Assembly (NCBI GenBank): GCA_023525715.1
Contig: CM042013.1
Coordinates: 80,055,494-80,119,493 of the forward strand
Length of the DNA stretch: 64,000 nt
DNA from: Cichorium intybus
Taxonomy: Eukaryota > Streptophyta > Magnoliopsida > Asterales > Asteraceae
Direction: 5' to 3'
Within the stretch, counting starts at the first letter, position 1. The number at the start of each line of letters is the position of its first letter. Both the position numbers and the translations under genes were made by a program. The notes below the pieces were generated by a model. That model did not search any database. It was not told the DNA's origin and was given only the letters and a program-made list of their open reading frames with translations. This document shows, one piece after another, positions 14,344-29,798 of the stretch.

Positions 14344-14789
14344 GGGTGTGTTTGATTTACCTCTTACTGGGTCCAGTAAGAGGTAATGTCTGACTGGGTC
14401 CGAGTCAAATAGTTTGATAGCCCAAATAAACAACCTCTGACTCGGTCCACATTATCTGATTATGATCTGATTCAGTAAGCTTCAACATATCGCTGACTAA
14501 AAAAACACGCATCTTTACCCTTTTCGTTGTTCCTTCTCTTTCTCGCTTTTGTTCCCCACATCCATCGGTACTCTGAAAATCGACGGCAACATCCCACTTC
14601 CACCTCAATATATCCGACCGATGTTCAATATCCCTAACAGAGACGCCGGTTTTGTTTCGTGTTCAAAACCCTCGCCGTTTCAGCCCTCGTCGTCATCGCT
14701 GCTCCCTCACCGCAGGTCAAGAGTCATTGCTTCAGGTATGTATCATTTCTTTTGCTCAAAATTAAAATATTGTCAACGATTATGGTCAA

Positions 14790-15065
14790 ATGGAGAAGTC
14801 TGAAAGCCCCTTGGTATGTGAGGCAACAGTATCAGAGAAGGCTGAATCTGAATTTAATGAGAATGAAATAGCGTGCAAAGAGGAAAATCAAGAAAATGAA
14901 CAAGAGCTTAAAATGCCAGAAAAAGTCCAAGGTGATGGGGATGGTGTTACAAGTTCAGAAGATGCAACGTTAGAGGATATAAAAGAAACAACAATTGATC
15001 AACATGTTACTACAGTGGACAAATCAAATGATGCTCAGGAGGTAGTTCATGTTCATCCTAAGTAA
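14790..15065 (+). pseudogene. Acidic open frame, probable captured gene fragment
   Basis: A 91-residue plus-strand frame, strongly acidic and low in hydrophobics (runs such as EENQENEQELK and TSSEDATLEDIKE), with no recognisable fold. Just upstream at 14726-14737 'ttcaggtatgta' looks like an exon end with a GT donor, and upstream DNA is C/T-rich like a 5' leader. This suggests captured spliced host sequence. I do not recognise the parent gene, and it might belong with the adenylosuccinate lyase fragment downstream or come from another locus. Confidence 0.35.
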
Positions 15066-15579
15066 TCTATAAATATTCTAAAAGGTTTCTAGTAATTCAT
15101 ACCAACTAGATCTTGATTTGTTCTTGTTTATTATCTCGATTTGTCCTTTGTTTATTATCTCGATTTGTTCTTGGTAAAATTCATCTACTTGAAATCAGAA
15201 ATCATAAATTATGTTATACATTTGGATGAAATCAGAATTTTTGTTGTTGGAATTTGTTATTGTGGTCCATTTTATGCTACTTGACTTGTGGTTAACGGCT
15301 TCAAGGTACCCGCTATAACATTTTTTTTTTCTGTTTTTGGATCTCCTTACTGGTTTTGCTCATAATCTTTGTTCTTTTTCTTAATGGGTTTTTGATTTGA
15401 AGTCGTTATTTTCTATAATAAATAAAGCCACAAAGTGGAGCATCTCAGATCGAAAAAACTACCATGTTGGATGTTGAACTTGTTATAGTTCCAGGTGAAC
15501 AAAATTTTCTATATACCAGGTTGAACTTGATTCATTGCAAAGATTTCATTACAATGTACAAATTTTTCTATGTATGTAG

Positions 15580-15740
15580 GTGCAGAGAATATATGATGTT
15601 GAGGAGCATTATGAGAAACTGATGGAACATACAAGATGAAGAGTGCTACTGAATTTGTTAATGGTTTAGAAATACCTACCGAGGCAAAAGCAAAGGAACA
15701 AGTAGATATGTATGAACTAAAATACCTACAGTGTTTGTAG
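15580..15740 (+). pseudogene. Adenylosuccinate lyase C-terminal exon fragment, copy 1
   Basis: After an intron-like end ('tgtatgtag') the plus strand reads RIYDVEEHYEKLMEHTR. After a one-frame shift it reads SATEFVNGLEIPTEAKAKEQ. Adenylosuccinate lyases (PurB/ADSL, purine synthesis) have near their C-terminus the pattern R-Y-x-[IV]-x-x-x-YEKL-x-E-x-TR followed by F-x-x-GL-x-[LI]-P-E-E-x-K, and the match is colinear. The shift between the two halves means this copy cannot be translated through. It is a gene fragment picked up by the element. Confidence 0.6.
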
Positions 15741-16273
15741 AATACATTTTTCACTGTATTCATGTTAGATTTGTAGTTTGTTATAGCATCGTACTTTCTA
15801 CTCTCTAAATTTCTCAGATTAGAATGCTTTAAATGGAATTACAAATTCGATATTAGCATCATACTTTTGTGTTTATAAAGGTTTTAGTATTTTACTTTCA
15901 ACTTTGTAAAGGAAATTACATATCTGGTTTGTTTTAGCAATTACATATACGGAATATAATGGTTTAAAGGTTGTAGGCATCATATATCCAATAAAAGATA
16001 GAATAAAAGGGTAATATGGCCATTTTCATCATTCGGCAAATTCAGTCAGATGTATATAATCTTTGTTCTTTTTCTTAATGGGTTTTTGATTTGAAGTCGT
16101 TATTTTCTATAATAAACAAAGCCACAAAGTGGAGCATCTCAGATCGAAAAAACTACCATGTTGGATGTTAAACTTGTTATAGTTCCAGGTGAACAAAATT
16201 TTCTATATACCAGGTTGAACTTGATTCATTGCAAAGATTTCATTACAATGTACAAATTTTTCTATGTATGTAG

Positions 16274-16434
16274 GTGCAGAGAATATATGATGTTGAGGAG
16301 CATTATGAGAAACTGATGGAACATACAAGATGAAGAGTGCTACTGAATTCGTTAATGGTTTAGAAATACCTACCGAGGCAAAAGCAAAGGAACAAGTAGA
16401 TATGTATGAACTAAAATACCTACAGTGTTTGTAG
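16274..16434 (+). pseudogene. Adenylosuccinate lyase C-terminal exon fragment, copy 2
   Basis: The second copy of the same fragment, 694 bases downstream, with the same internal frameshift. The shift therefore predates the duplication. The captured exon was already dead when it was doubled. Confidence 0.6.
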
Positions 16435-16861
16435 AATACATTTTGCACTGTATTCATGTTAGATTTGTAGTTTGCTATAGCATCGTACTTTCTACTCTCT
16501 AAATTTCTCAGATTAGAATGCTTTAAATGGAATTACAAATTCGATATTAGCATCATACTTTTGTGTTTATAAAGGTTTTAGCATTTTACTTTCAACTTTG
16601 TAAAGGAAATTACATATCTGGTTTGTTTTAGCAATTACATATACGGAATATAATGGTTTAAAGGTTGTAGGCATCATATATCCAATAAAAGATAGAATAA
16701 AAGGGTAATATGGCCATTTTCATCATTCGGCAAATTCAGTCAGATGTATAATCAAACAGCATGGTTTCAGTCAGAGGCTGACTCAGTCCAAGCTTCCGAC
16801 CCTATCAGGCCTCTAACTCAATCAGATCTAACTCAGTCAGCAACTATAAAACACACCCTAA

Positions 16862-17189
16862 ACTCTTATGGACAAGCGGAGATGTCGAACACTGATTCAG
16901 TCATTTCAAACCACCGAGTCAGGGCCATAACCCCGCCGTCCCTACGGAAAGTCATGGGTTTACAGTTTGCAAATTCCTTGTAAGTACATTTTCGCTAGTG
17001 GTTCAATGTTTCTCTGTTGGTGGAATCATTAGTGCCATTCCTACTCCCACTCCCACTCCTATTTGTACCGTTTGGGTTTATTTGAGCAATGGTGGCTGCC
17101 ACGACGGCCTGGAAGGTGGCGGAATCCATTAATGGTGCTTCTGGTATTTCTGTATCGGCACGTCTAGTGTTTCTTCTTCTAGGTGGCAT
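16862..17189 (-). pseudogene. Gypsy gag N-terminal part
   Basis: The minus strand starts with MPPRRRNTRRADTEIPEAP (ATG at 17189), typical of plant chromovirus gag. It then reads FQAVVAATIAQ, a Ser/Gly/Asn-rich spacer, and, after a frame change, FRRDGGVMALTRWFEMTESVFDIS of the capsid domain. It stops at the Harbinger-like insertion, and gag resumes at 14343. Confidence 0.85.
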
Positions 17190-17269
17190 ATTTCTGCCAT
17201 AAGGATTCAAGTTTGAACGATGGTAAGGATAAGGGTATAGTAGGCACAGGAAGAACGTAGACATATGGT

Positions 17270-17416
17270 TCTATAGTATCATAAAATACTCCTATAGTAT
17301 TTTAGGTTTACGTTTAGTTCTATAGTATCATAAAATACGCCTATAGTATTTTAACTTTATGTTTAGTTCTATAGTATCATAAATTACTCCTATAGTATTT
17401 TAACTTTATGTTTAGT
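17270..17416 (-). repeat. Three 49-bp tandem repeats in the Gypsy leader
   Basis: Units start at 17270, 17319 and 17368 with 'tctatagtatcataaa' and contain 'cctatagtatttta'. They lie between the primer-binding site and gag, in the untranslated leader of the element. Each unit has internal inverted complementarity (ctatagtat against atactatag), so the leader RNA could form a stem array. Confidence 0.9.
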
Positions 17417-17763
17417 TACATGGTTGTTGGTAAGTTTTTAGACTTGTTGTTCACCATGACTATTCCTAAGCACCCGTTAGTCACATCTTGGACCGATACA
17501 GTTGATCAGGCTCTATCTATCCTAGATACGACTACCTAAATACTTAGGCCTATTCGTTGTGTTCAACTCATCTTACTATTTTGTATGTCCTTGTTATAAT
17601 ATCGTTCTAGTGTGTATGTATGTATGTACATATACCTTTTATAAAAATATCGTTGTATTTTAAAAGTATACTTGTACAAAAATGTTTTTGAGAGTTTTAG
17701 TCCCATTGTATTTATAGTTGTATATCTTAAATGGATTGATATACTTATTTCACTATAAACAAT

Positions 17764-17775
17764 GCTCTGATACCA
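17764..17775 (-). promoter_or_regulatory. Primer-binding site, tRNA-iMet
   Basis: The minus strand reads TGGTATCAGAGC, complementary to the 3' end of plant initiator methionine tRNA, three bases inside the 5' LTR. It primes minus-strand DNA synthesis. Confidence 0.92.
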
Positions 17776-17778
17776 ACC

Positions 17779-20242
17779 TGTCACACCCCCAAACCGTATT
17801 GGCGGAAACGTTCGAGGGTGGATGACTTCATGAACAATATCATAACAATGTCGAAATATAGTGATTCCAAGCAAACAAAACCATCATAAATAATTGCAAA
17901 GGTTACATAGTTCAATGTTTAATGTTTCGATTACAATTTTAATAGATGATTTAAAATTACAAAAAAATGACGTCGTAACGTCATTTCATCAATGCTCGTG
18001 GTTTAGCTTATCAGTTTCCTAAGAATACAAGTAGTTGAAAAAGTATCAACAATTAAGTCGGCGAGTTCATAAGTATTTTGTATGAGAAAACTCCTTTTGT
18101 TTGTAAACGATAGTATTGTAGTCCAAGAAAATCCAATATTTTATTATAAAAAGTGTCTAAGTCTTTAAAATCTAAAGACTAAAATGTATAGCGTAGTTTT
18201 TAGTATAAATCCACTAAAATGTATATTTCCACGTAAACAATTTATAAAGTTGATTATTCCATGCTAGACGCCTTATAACCATACTGTGACCATGTAGGCC
18301 TGTTTCGACGTTCTTCAGGCGTCGGACTGTTAGATATTTGTCACCTCAGACCTGCCGGTCTAGCTGTAGCTAACAGCTCAGATGCGGGTTGTCCATCTCG
18401 TATAGATCTATACACAAATATCACGCTCTCTTACCGAGACTCTGGTTATAAATTTCAGGACTTATAGTATGTACTTATGAAACTACTGTGAAGACTCGTC
18501 TCACAAAAATGTATGTATATCAAATTATTTATGTATATTTGTTAAAAAAACTTTGTTTTCACCGTTTATCATATTTTCCATGATAATATTGTAATGTATA
18601 ATAATTATATATTTTTATATAATTATCTTGTCATGTTCAAAGTGCCATAATAACCTTGTTTACATAAATTATTCCTATAATAATCTATTTTTAGTATTTA
18701 ATCGTAATAAGCATTTATTTACGAACATTTGTGAAAGAACTTATTTAGATGATTATAACAACATCTTTTAAGGTATTTCCCACAAAATGGTGTAATAACT
18801 TGCTTATAACTATTTTTGCTAGAAAAGTCGTATTTCCGGTCACCAAAAACGTAGTTTTTACTAGTTTTTGTTTTTGTGACTTTTATTATAAAGATCTAGC
18901 ATTTTTACACGATATGTTTATATATTTGTAACTTTTACCCAAGGATAATACATCATAATGTTCATAATACATATATTTAACCATATTTTAACTCAAAAAC
19001 ATTTTTACACAAAAACTAGTTTATAAACTTGTGTAAATGGTCGTTTGTAGCATATAAACTTGTATTCTCCCCCTAAAAGCTTGAAAAAAATGAAAATGAG
19101 AGGTATGAACTCACCATTTACGCGTGCTTTAGTTAGAAACCAGGTCGTTCTTGCGAGATTACAGTAGGAACAAGATCTAGGCTTTGAAACTCGAAGAACC
19201 CTTGGAAAAAGCTATTACCCAAAGGTTTTACGTAGATGTTAGTGTGTGTATTATGAATAAAAGTTGTGTAATAATGTTTAGAATCACTAAAGGAAGTAAC
19301 TTACCAGAAAGGGTTGGAGTCGAGAGTGACAGAGAGTTGGGAAAAAAGAGTTGGTGATAGTTCAAATGAAATGCAAAGATTAGTTATTTGGCTTTTAGTT
19401 AGTTTTTAAATTTAATTAGGTTTTAGAGTTTGACTTTAGCTCTTAGGCTTTCTAATCAAGTGTAAGACCTTGAGAATTATAATTTCACCATGGGGAAGCA
19501 TGCTTCAGCCGATGGGGGTGGGGGGTGGGGGTTTAGGGGTTAGGGTGGGTTAATTTCATAAAAATAGCAATCTACGTATATGAATAAGTGATTTTTATAA
19601 AATCGTAAGACGTTTTAGTGAAATTTTATGAGTTTTTTATGAAACGAAGTTCTAAATAAATATTATGTATAAAACCATTGTTAAACATTTATTTAGATTG
19701 AGTCGTAGCTCGTTAAACGATTGAATACGCGTTCAAGCGCAGTATTCTTCCGATTACGCGATTTTCGACATTTTACCGAAAATTGTATTTGGCTTTGAAA
19801 TTAAATACTAGATAGTATTATATTCCATAATATATGATTTTTTATTCTATATTTGATGTTTAAGGCACCACATTTTGTATGTTGAGTCCAAACCCTATGC
19901 ACATTTATTCGTTCACGGCGGTTTAATTGTTGTAACTTCCACATACAAACTCCGTTTTCGACGTTCTATATATCCACAGGTTCGTATTTACGAATATATC
20001 GTTTTATGAATATTATTATTCTCAAAATAATAATTTTACAATTATCGAATTTTTACGCCACAGTAGATTACTACCCGTATTTTCGACGTTTAATCGATAA
20101 CTGTTTTAAATTAGCGTACGTAATATTATAATATCTAAAAATACATCGTAAAATTATGGAAAAATTACTTTTCAAATATGGATGACGAACGCTTCATTTG
20201 ACTACAGTTGACTTTTGTTGACCAAAATTTACTATTGTCACA
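17779..20242 (-). repeat. 5' LTR of the Gypsy element
   Basis: It matches 4641-7058 with the same TG...CA ends and abuts the TAATT duplication at 20243-20247. It lacks the GGTGG-rich block of the other LTR and carries instead an extra stretch near 19445-19545 containing a 'gatgggggtggggggtggggg' type G tract. These indels show the two LTRs have been diverging for some time. Confidence 0.93.
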
Positions 20243-20413
20243 TAATTCCTCTATAATCCATCGCTAAACAACTTCTCACTTTGTGGAATTTGTTCTGTCG
20301 CTGATCCCTTGCAAATCTGTCGGTAATTAGCTAGAGATTTATTTTTAGAAACGACAAATCTAACATATCCCTGTTTCATTGCTGATTCCGTAGACGATAC
20401 CTCTGTTTTTAAT

Positions 20414-20563
<150 letters not shown>

Positions 20564-21025
20564 ATTGGGATCCGGTAAGAAGTGAATTTTTGGTAGGAAG
20601 TGTTAGTTCTATATGCCCAAGGATGATCATAAAATGATATTGCTAATAATATATGATCCTATAGGGTCACACCAATAACAAGTTTGATACCAATTATATC
20701 ATTTTGATGTTGGATTATGATTCATAATCAAATGATAAAATGCTTGCAAATTAATTTGGAAGAATTATTGTTTAGTGAAATAATAATTGTTTCAAGACTA
20801 AATTCATATGAGATGAATAAATATGAGAGTTTAATATACTTATATCATTTATTTAGTAAATGATATACACATAATAAGTCCATGGATTTATATTTTTTAT
20901 ATATTTATATACATGCTCCACATTATACTAAAGGTTTTATGTATGTATATGTATTTATATAATTATGGAATTATATATATACATATATATATGAACATGT
21001 AAATATATGAATATGAAAAATATAA

Positions 21026-25246
<4,221 letters not shown>

Positions 25247-25323
<77 letters not shown>
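25247..25323. repeat. (TA)n tract of the Copia-1 LTR, right part
   Basis: The right half of the LTR microsatellite, directly after the Helitron end. Confidence 0.95.
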
Positions 25324-25326
<3 letters not shown>

Positions 25327-26009
25327 TATATATATGTATTTTATATGGATAATGTGGTGGAATTAATTTTATAAGATGAAAGTTTATAAATTATAAACTT
25401 TGAAATCTATATGCTTAAAATAATAAAATAAAAGATGGAATCTTCTTTTTCCTCCACCCCATGGATGTCCCACACACCCCAAGATGGGTGTGTAGACATT
25501 CCTAGACAATGCATGGAATATTTCCTGAGTTTCCCAAGTGTTGACCATGTTTTTGGTGAAGTTGTGCACATAAAATGATGGCATGCATGCTATTCTTTAG
25601 GTGTTCTTTTGAGTCCGACTCTTGCACCTTTTTCATATATTCTAGTTGATTTTCTAAGTCCAAAAACTCTCTCAAAAACTCTCCAACTCTTGGCAAAAAT
25701 CGAATTTTACATCAAGCATTGGAAGAGTTGGATTTTACAAGCATAAGGACTAGCATCCTTGGTTTTGTTCAACTTGTGGGTGGATCAACTTTAGAGGGAA
25801 CCTCATTTGGTTTCTTGCCATCAACTTTCATCCAACTAAGCTCAAGATCATAAGGTATAATCTTGAACCTTCACTATGGTTGTTTTTAATTTTATCTCTA
25901 CATGCATGTAGCATGATCCTCTTGCAAAGAAATTCGTGTTCATCTTTTATGCTTCCGTTGCAACTTCAAGTTTTTGAAACCTATGAAATGAACATGGATT
26001 TCCAACAAT

Positions 26010-26020
26010 TGGTATCAGAG
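26010..26020 (+). promoter_or_regulatory. Primer-binding site of Copia element 1, tRNA-iMet
   Basis: TGGTATCAGAG, two bases inside the 5' LTR, complementary to the 3' end of initiator methionine tRNA. Confidence 0.9.
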
Positions 26021-27921
26021 TCATAACTATATTGCATGTTTAGATAATGAGTTTATTTGGATAAACTTGGTTTTTGGAAGCCATGAATGTTCATCTTCTT
26101 GAATGCAATGTTCATGCATGGCTTCTTTGGCAACATGTAAGTATAAATTCTATGATTTTATGTAACCAACTATATTTTATTTTTGCATGCATTTGGTTAC
26201 ATAATTGGTGCCTTAGAAAAACAAAGTGTTGATTTTCTTATGATTTTATGTGATAAAATGGTGCATAAACAAGCCAAGGACCATGTGTTGCATGTTTTGT
26301 GCTTAAATTCGATTTGGTTGTAATTTATTCTTTTATTCAAATGGTTTGTAATAATAATTAGTTATTTACTTCTTTTATTCATTTTGTAAGTATTAGAATA
26401 GTTGTATTTTATTTCTTTACAAAATGTAACAAGAGAAGGAGCAAGAGCAAGAACCAAGAGAAGCAACACAAGGATTTTTGGCATCAAATTTCCTGTTTTC
26501 CTGCTGTCCATTTTCGGACCAAATAAGGAGGGTTTTAAAAATTCATATCTTGGTGTTTTGATGCTATACTTATTAGTAACTTTAATATCTAGTATATACA
26601 TTATGTTTTGACAAGTATAAGCATGAAAATGACCAAAAATGAAGTGAACAAAATTCAAAAACCTCCTGTTTGGGGCTGCTATCTGTCGGATCTGTTTTGG
26701 GCATTTAAAGAAATACATAACTCATGCCATGGTGCCAAGAAAGGGTGGTTCAAGTGTCATTTGATGATATAAGAAGATTGGCAAAGTTGTAGCTCAATTG
26801 AAGATCATTTGGATGGATTTTTGGTCACCTTTTTGTCCCTAGGTTTGGACTTGATATTTCATGTATGGCTCACATGAAATATCAAATTAGTTGGCTTGTG
26901 TTTATGCACCCATGCATGCATGTGATGATTGAATATTTATTATTTTATGTTGTGGATGAAAATAAGATTTTGCATGCTAGACAACCTAGATAATTAAACA
27001 TAATCATCAAGGAGTTTGTAATTTTCAAAATTGACATTTAAAACATAAGATGTGCTATAATTGGTTTTATTAAAATGGGTTTTGTTATAAAACCTATAAA
27101 AGTCAAAATTTGAAAAATTAATGAAACAAATAAAATGGAGATTTTATGAATTTTTACAAACTCCACCCCTAAGTAATAATCGTAATTATTTAGGATTAAA
27201 ATTGGTCCTAATGTATGTGATCAAACTCAAACTTGATATTGGATATTAGTTGTAATCTTGACCACAAACAAAGAATTAATAAAATGGAGATTTTATAATT
27301 AAGGAACCAATTAACAAAATAAGATTTCAATGGTACCATGTTCATTGGATGCATGTAATCTACATGATACCATATGTTTTTCAAAATTAGAATTGTAAAA
27401 CATACAAATCCCTTTCGAAATACAAATCAATGCCATCCCTCTTAAAGACACTCATGTATCACTTGTATATCCTTGTGGGATAAAGGTTACCTAACCACTT
27501 GGAGTCTTCTTGTGATACAAGAGGTAGCTTTGCAATATTGATGGGATAAAGGACACCAAACCATCAATAGTTGTCGAAACTACACGTCCATTTAAGTGGG
27601 ATGATTTGTTTGGAAATCTTTTGTGATAAAGGTCACCTAAGCATTAGAAATCCAAGGCATAGATGGGATCAAACATGCTAAACTTATAAATGTTATAATG
27701 GGATCCCATACATGTAGAAATTATATTTGGATATAATTGGTAAACCGTTACCTACCATGTTGATTCGAATAGGCGGGATAAAGGATACCTAACCGCTTGT
27801 TCGTATTACAACTTGGATTCTAGACCTTAATTAATTAAAGTTTATGAAACATGAAAGGGTATTAATTATTAAGGACTTAATATCATAAATTACTAAATTG
27901 AACCTTGTTAAAATTTTGTAG
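26021..27921 (+). other. Long untranslated leader of Copia element 1 with leader repeats
   Basis: About 1.9 kb between primer site and gag without a real gene. From 27473 to 27800 it holds four copies of a phrase of the form GGATAAAGG-x-x-ACC-x-AA (27476, 27541, 27621, 27773), each in a different surrounding sequence. The small open frames in this stretch are AT-rich and look accidental. Confidence 0.7.
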
Positions 27922-29118
27922 ATGGCACCAAACGCAACAAACCCGGCTCCAAACAAAACTTCACTACGGTCTCTCCTTGAGGGAGAAAAACTTAACCACA
28001 CCAACTTTTTGGATTGGTACCGTAGTGTGAGAATAGTTCTCAAACAGGAAAAGAAAGAATATGTTCTCAATGAACCACTTCCTGAAGAGCCCCCTGTCAT
28101 TCCCAAGCCTGCACACGATGCATGGCTTAAAAAGATGGATGACTCCATTGATGCATCATGTCTTATGTTGGCCACCATGATTCCTGACCTTCAGAAGGAC
28201 TTAAAGAATCATTCAGCCTATGACATGATCAATCAATTGAAGGAAATGTTCCAACAACTTGCAAGAACGGAAAGGTTCGAAACTGTTCGGGCTTTCCATG
28301 CTTACAAGATGGAGGATGGACAGACGGTCAGCTCTTATGTGCTCAAAATGAAGAGTCACATTGATCATTTGGCACGTCTTGGAGTTGTGATGCCTGAAGA
28401 GCTTGCAACGGATATGATCCTTAACTCCTTGACAAAGTCTTTTGATCCCTTTGTCATGAACTATAACATGAATGGTTTGAACAAGACTATCCCGGAATTG
28501 CATGGAATGCTAATTACCGCGGAAAAGAATCTGCCCAAGAAAATCACTCAAGTTCTCATGATCAAAGAAGGTGGTACAAAGAGGACTAGACCCGATCACC
28601 CCATAAACTCCAAGGGTAAAGGGAAGGCAAAGGTTGTCAAAGGAAATGGCAAGAAAGTTGTCCGACCATCCCGACCACCCAAGAAGAAAGCAAAGGTAGC
28701 CAAAGAAGACGCGTGCTTCGAATGTGGAAAAGTTGGGCATTGGAAGAGAAACTGCCCTACCTACCTTGCGGAGTTGAAGAAGAAGAAGGCCGGTGAGGGC
28801 ACTTCAGGTATCTATGTGATAGACCTAGAGCTTTATAATTTATCTCCTAACACCTGGGTATTTGATACTGGTTGTGGAACTCACATTTGTAATATGTTGC
28901 AGGGGTTCAAAAGGAGTAGGAGACTGAAGGCGAACGAGGTAGTACTCTGTGTTGGAAACAGTGCAAGAGTTGCGGTGGATTCAATAGGAAATTTTGATTT
29001 GTTACTACCAAATGGCTTGTATTTGACATTAACGAATGTTTATTATGTTCCTAGCTTGACTAGGAATATTATTTCGGTTGCTAAGTTGAGACAATGTGGT
29101 TTTAATCTTTTTTTGTGA
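27922..29118 (+). CDS. Copia element 1 gag and protease
   Basis: A 398-codon frame starting MAPNATNPAPNK. Residues about 60-200 form the Copia gag/UBN2-type capsid region. Residues about 265-278 are a CCHC zinc knuckle (CFECGKVGHWKRNC) preceded by a Lys-rich basic stretch. Around residue 312 the protease active site reads VFDTGCGTHIC. The frame ends early at 29118 because of what looks like a one-base loss in a run of seven T at about 29108-29114; coding sequence continues in the next frame. Gag packages the RNA and the protease matures the polyprotein in cytoplasmic particles. Confidence 0.92.
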   Translation: MAPNATNPAPNKTSLRSLLEGEKLNHTNFLDWYRSVRIVLKQEKKEYVLNEPLPEEPPVIPKPAHDAWLKKMDDSIDASCLMLATMIPDLQKDLKNHSAYDMINQLKEMFQQLARTERFETVRAFHAYKMEDGQTVSSYVLKMKSHIDHLARLGVVMPEELATDMILNSLTKSFDPFVMNYNMNGLNKTIPELHGMLITAEKNLPKKITQVLMIKEGGTKRTRPDHPINSKGKGKAKVVKGNGKKVVRPSRPPKKKAKVAKEDACFECGKVGHWKRNCPTYLAELKKKKAGEGTSGIYVIDLELYNLSPNTWVFDTGCGTHICNMLQGFKRSRRLKANEVVLCVGNSARVAVDSIGNFDLLLPNGLYLTLTNVYYVPSLTRNIISVAKLRQCGFNLFL

Positions 29119-29795
29119 ATGATGACATTTGTGTTTCTAAAAACAATGTATTCTATTTCGAGGCTAGACCTTTAAATGGAATTTATGAAGTAAACCTTGA
29201 TGAAAAGACTAACCATGGCTCTTTATACCACACTTTCACCAATAAACCCAAATGTGATTTGAGTCAACCCTATCTATGGCATTGTCGCCTTGGACATATA
29301 AACAAGAAACGCATATCCCAACTTCAAAAGAGTGGACTTTTGAAGGCAAATGAGAATGACTCATTTGATATATGTGAATCTTGTTTACATGGCAAGATGA
29401 CTAAAGCTCCTTTCTCCGGAACCAATGAGAGGGCAAAGGACTTGTTAGGAATCATACATACGGATGTATGTGGTCCTTTCAAGCCAATGACTAGATATGG
29501 TGAAAGATATTTCATCACCTTCACTGATGACTTTAGTCGTTATGGATATGTTTATTTAATTAAACATAAACATGAGGCGTTTGAAATGTTCAAAACGTTT
29601 CAAAGTGAAGTGGAAAATCAACTCAACAAAACAATTAAAGTTCTTCGTTCTGATAGAGGAGGTGAGTACTTAAGTACAAACTTTATGGATCATCTTAAGA
29701 CTTGTGGAATTGTTTCACAACTTACTCCACCTGGAACACCACAACATAATGGTGTATCTGAGAGGCGGAATCGAACACTATTGGATATGGTTTGA
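29115..29795 (+). CDS. Copia element 1 integrase
   Basis: Begins with the linker after protease, then the pre-integrase zinc-binding region (HCRLGHINKKRI...CESCLHGKM). The catalytic core follows, with acidic residues in HTDVCGPF, TFTDDFSRY, RSDRGGEYLS and the glutamate of that last block. It is stopped by a TGA at 29793-29795 where relatives have arginine (CGA). The same frame reopens immediately at 29799, so this is a single nonsense change. Confidence 0.92.
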   Translation: MNDDICVSKNNVFYFEARPLNGIYEVNLDEKTNHGSLYHTFTNKPKCDLSQPYLWHCRLGHINKKRISQLQKSGLLKANENDSFDICESCLHGKMTKAPFSGTNERAKDLLGIIHTDVCGPFKPMTRYGERYFITFTDDFSRYGYVYLIKHKHEAFEMFKTFQSEVENQLNKTIKVLRSDRGGEYLSTNFMDHLKTCGIVSQLTPPGTPQHNGVSERRNRTLLDMV

Positions 29796-29798
29796 TCC

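Larger units (their letters stand above)
15362..16749 (+). repeat. 694-bp tandem duplication inside the Harbinger-like element
   Basis: Copy 1 is 15362-16055 and copy 2 is 16056-16749. They share almost every base; I see only a few changes (for example 'aataaataaagcc' against 'aataaacaaagcc', and 'ttttcactg' against 'ttttgcactg'). The identical 84-residue minus-strand frames at 15509 and 16203 only mirror this duplication. Confidence 0.95.
14344..16858. mobile_element. PIF/Harbinger-like non-autonomous element, TSD TAA
   Basis: The left end is GGGTGTGTTTGATTTAC. The reverse complement of the right end is GGGTGTGTTTTATAG. The trinucleotide TAA flanks both sides (14341-14343 and 16859-16861). 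A 3-bp TWA duplication with GGG/GGC...GTTTG-type ends is the PIF/Harbinger pattern. 'ctgactgggtcc' and 'gactcagtcc' type words are repeated near both ends. No transposase is visible. Its cargo is host-like: an acidic open frame (14790-15065) and a 694-bp tandem duplication carrying a gene exon. It sits in the gag region of the Gypsy element, so it is the younger insertion. Confidence 0.75.
4641..20242 (-). mobile_element. Ty3/Gypsy chromovirus (Tekay/Del-like), nested and inactive
   Basis: A complete but dead LTR retrotransposon read on the minus strand: 5' LTR 17779-20242, tRNA-iMet primer site, gag, protease, reverse transcriptase, RNase H, integrase with a C-terminal chromodomain, then 3' LTR 4641-7058. 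The domain order and chromodomain place it in the plant chromoviruses, and LTRs of about 2.4 kb and a Met primer site fit the Tekay/Del clade. It is interrupted by a solo LTR (9941-12978) and a Harbinger-like element (14344-16858), and its coding frames carry several stops and frameshifts. The two LTRs differ by several indels, so it is not very recent. Confidence 0.92.

Noticed and set aside
15509..16457. Two nearly identical 84-residue minus-strand frames
   Set aside because: They are opposite-strand shadows of the 694-bp tandem duplication. The plus strand carries the recognisable gene fragment.
17270..17416. CRISPR-like array
   Set aside because: Three directly adjacent 49-bp units without spacers in a plant retrotransposon leader; this is a tandem repeat.
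26010..26020. tRNA gene
   Set aside because: TGGTATCAGAG and its copies (17764, 35849, 46927) are primer-binding sites complementary to the tRNA 3' end, with no cloverleaf around them.
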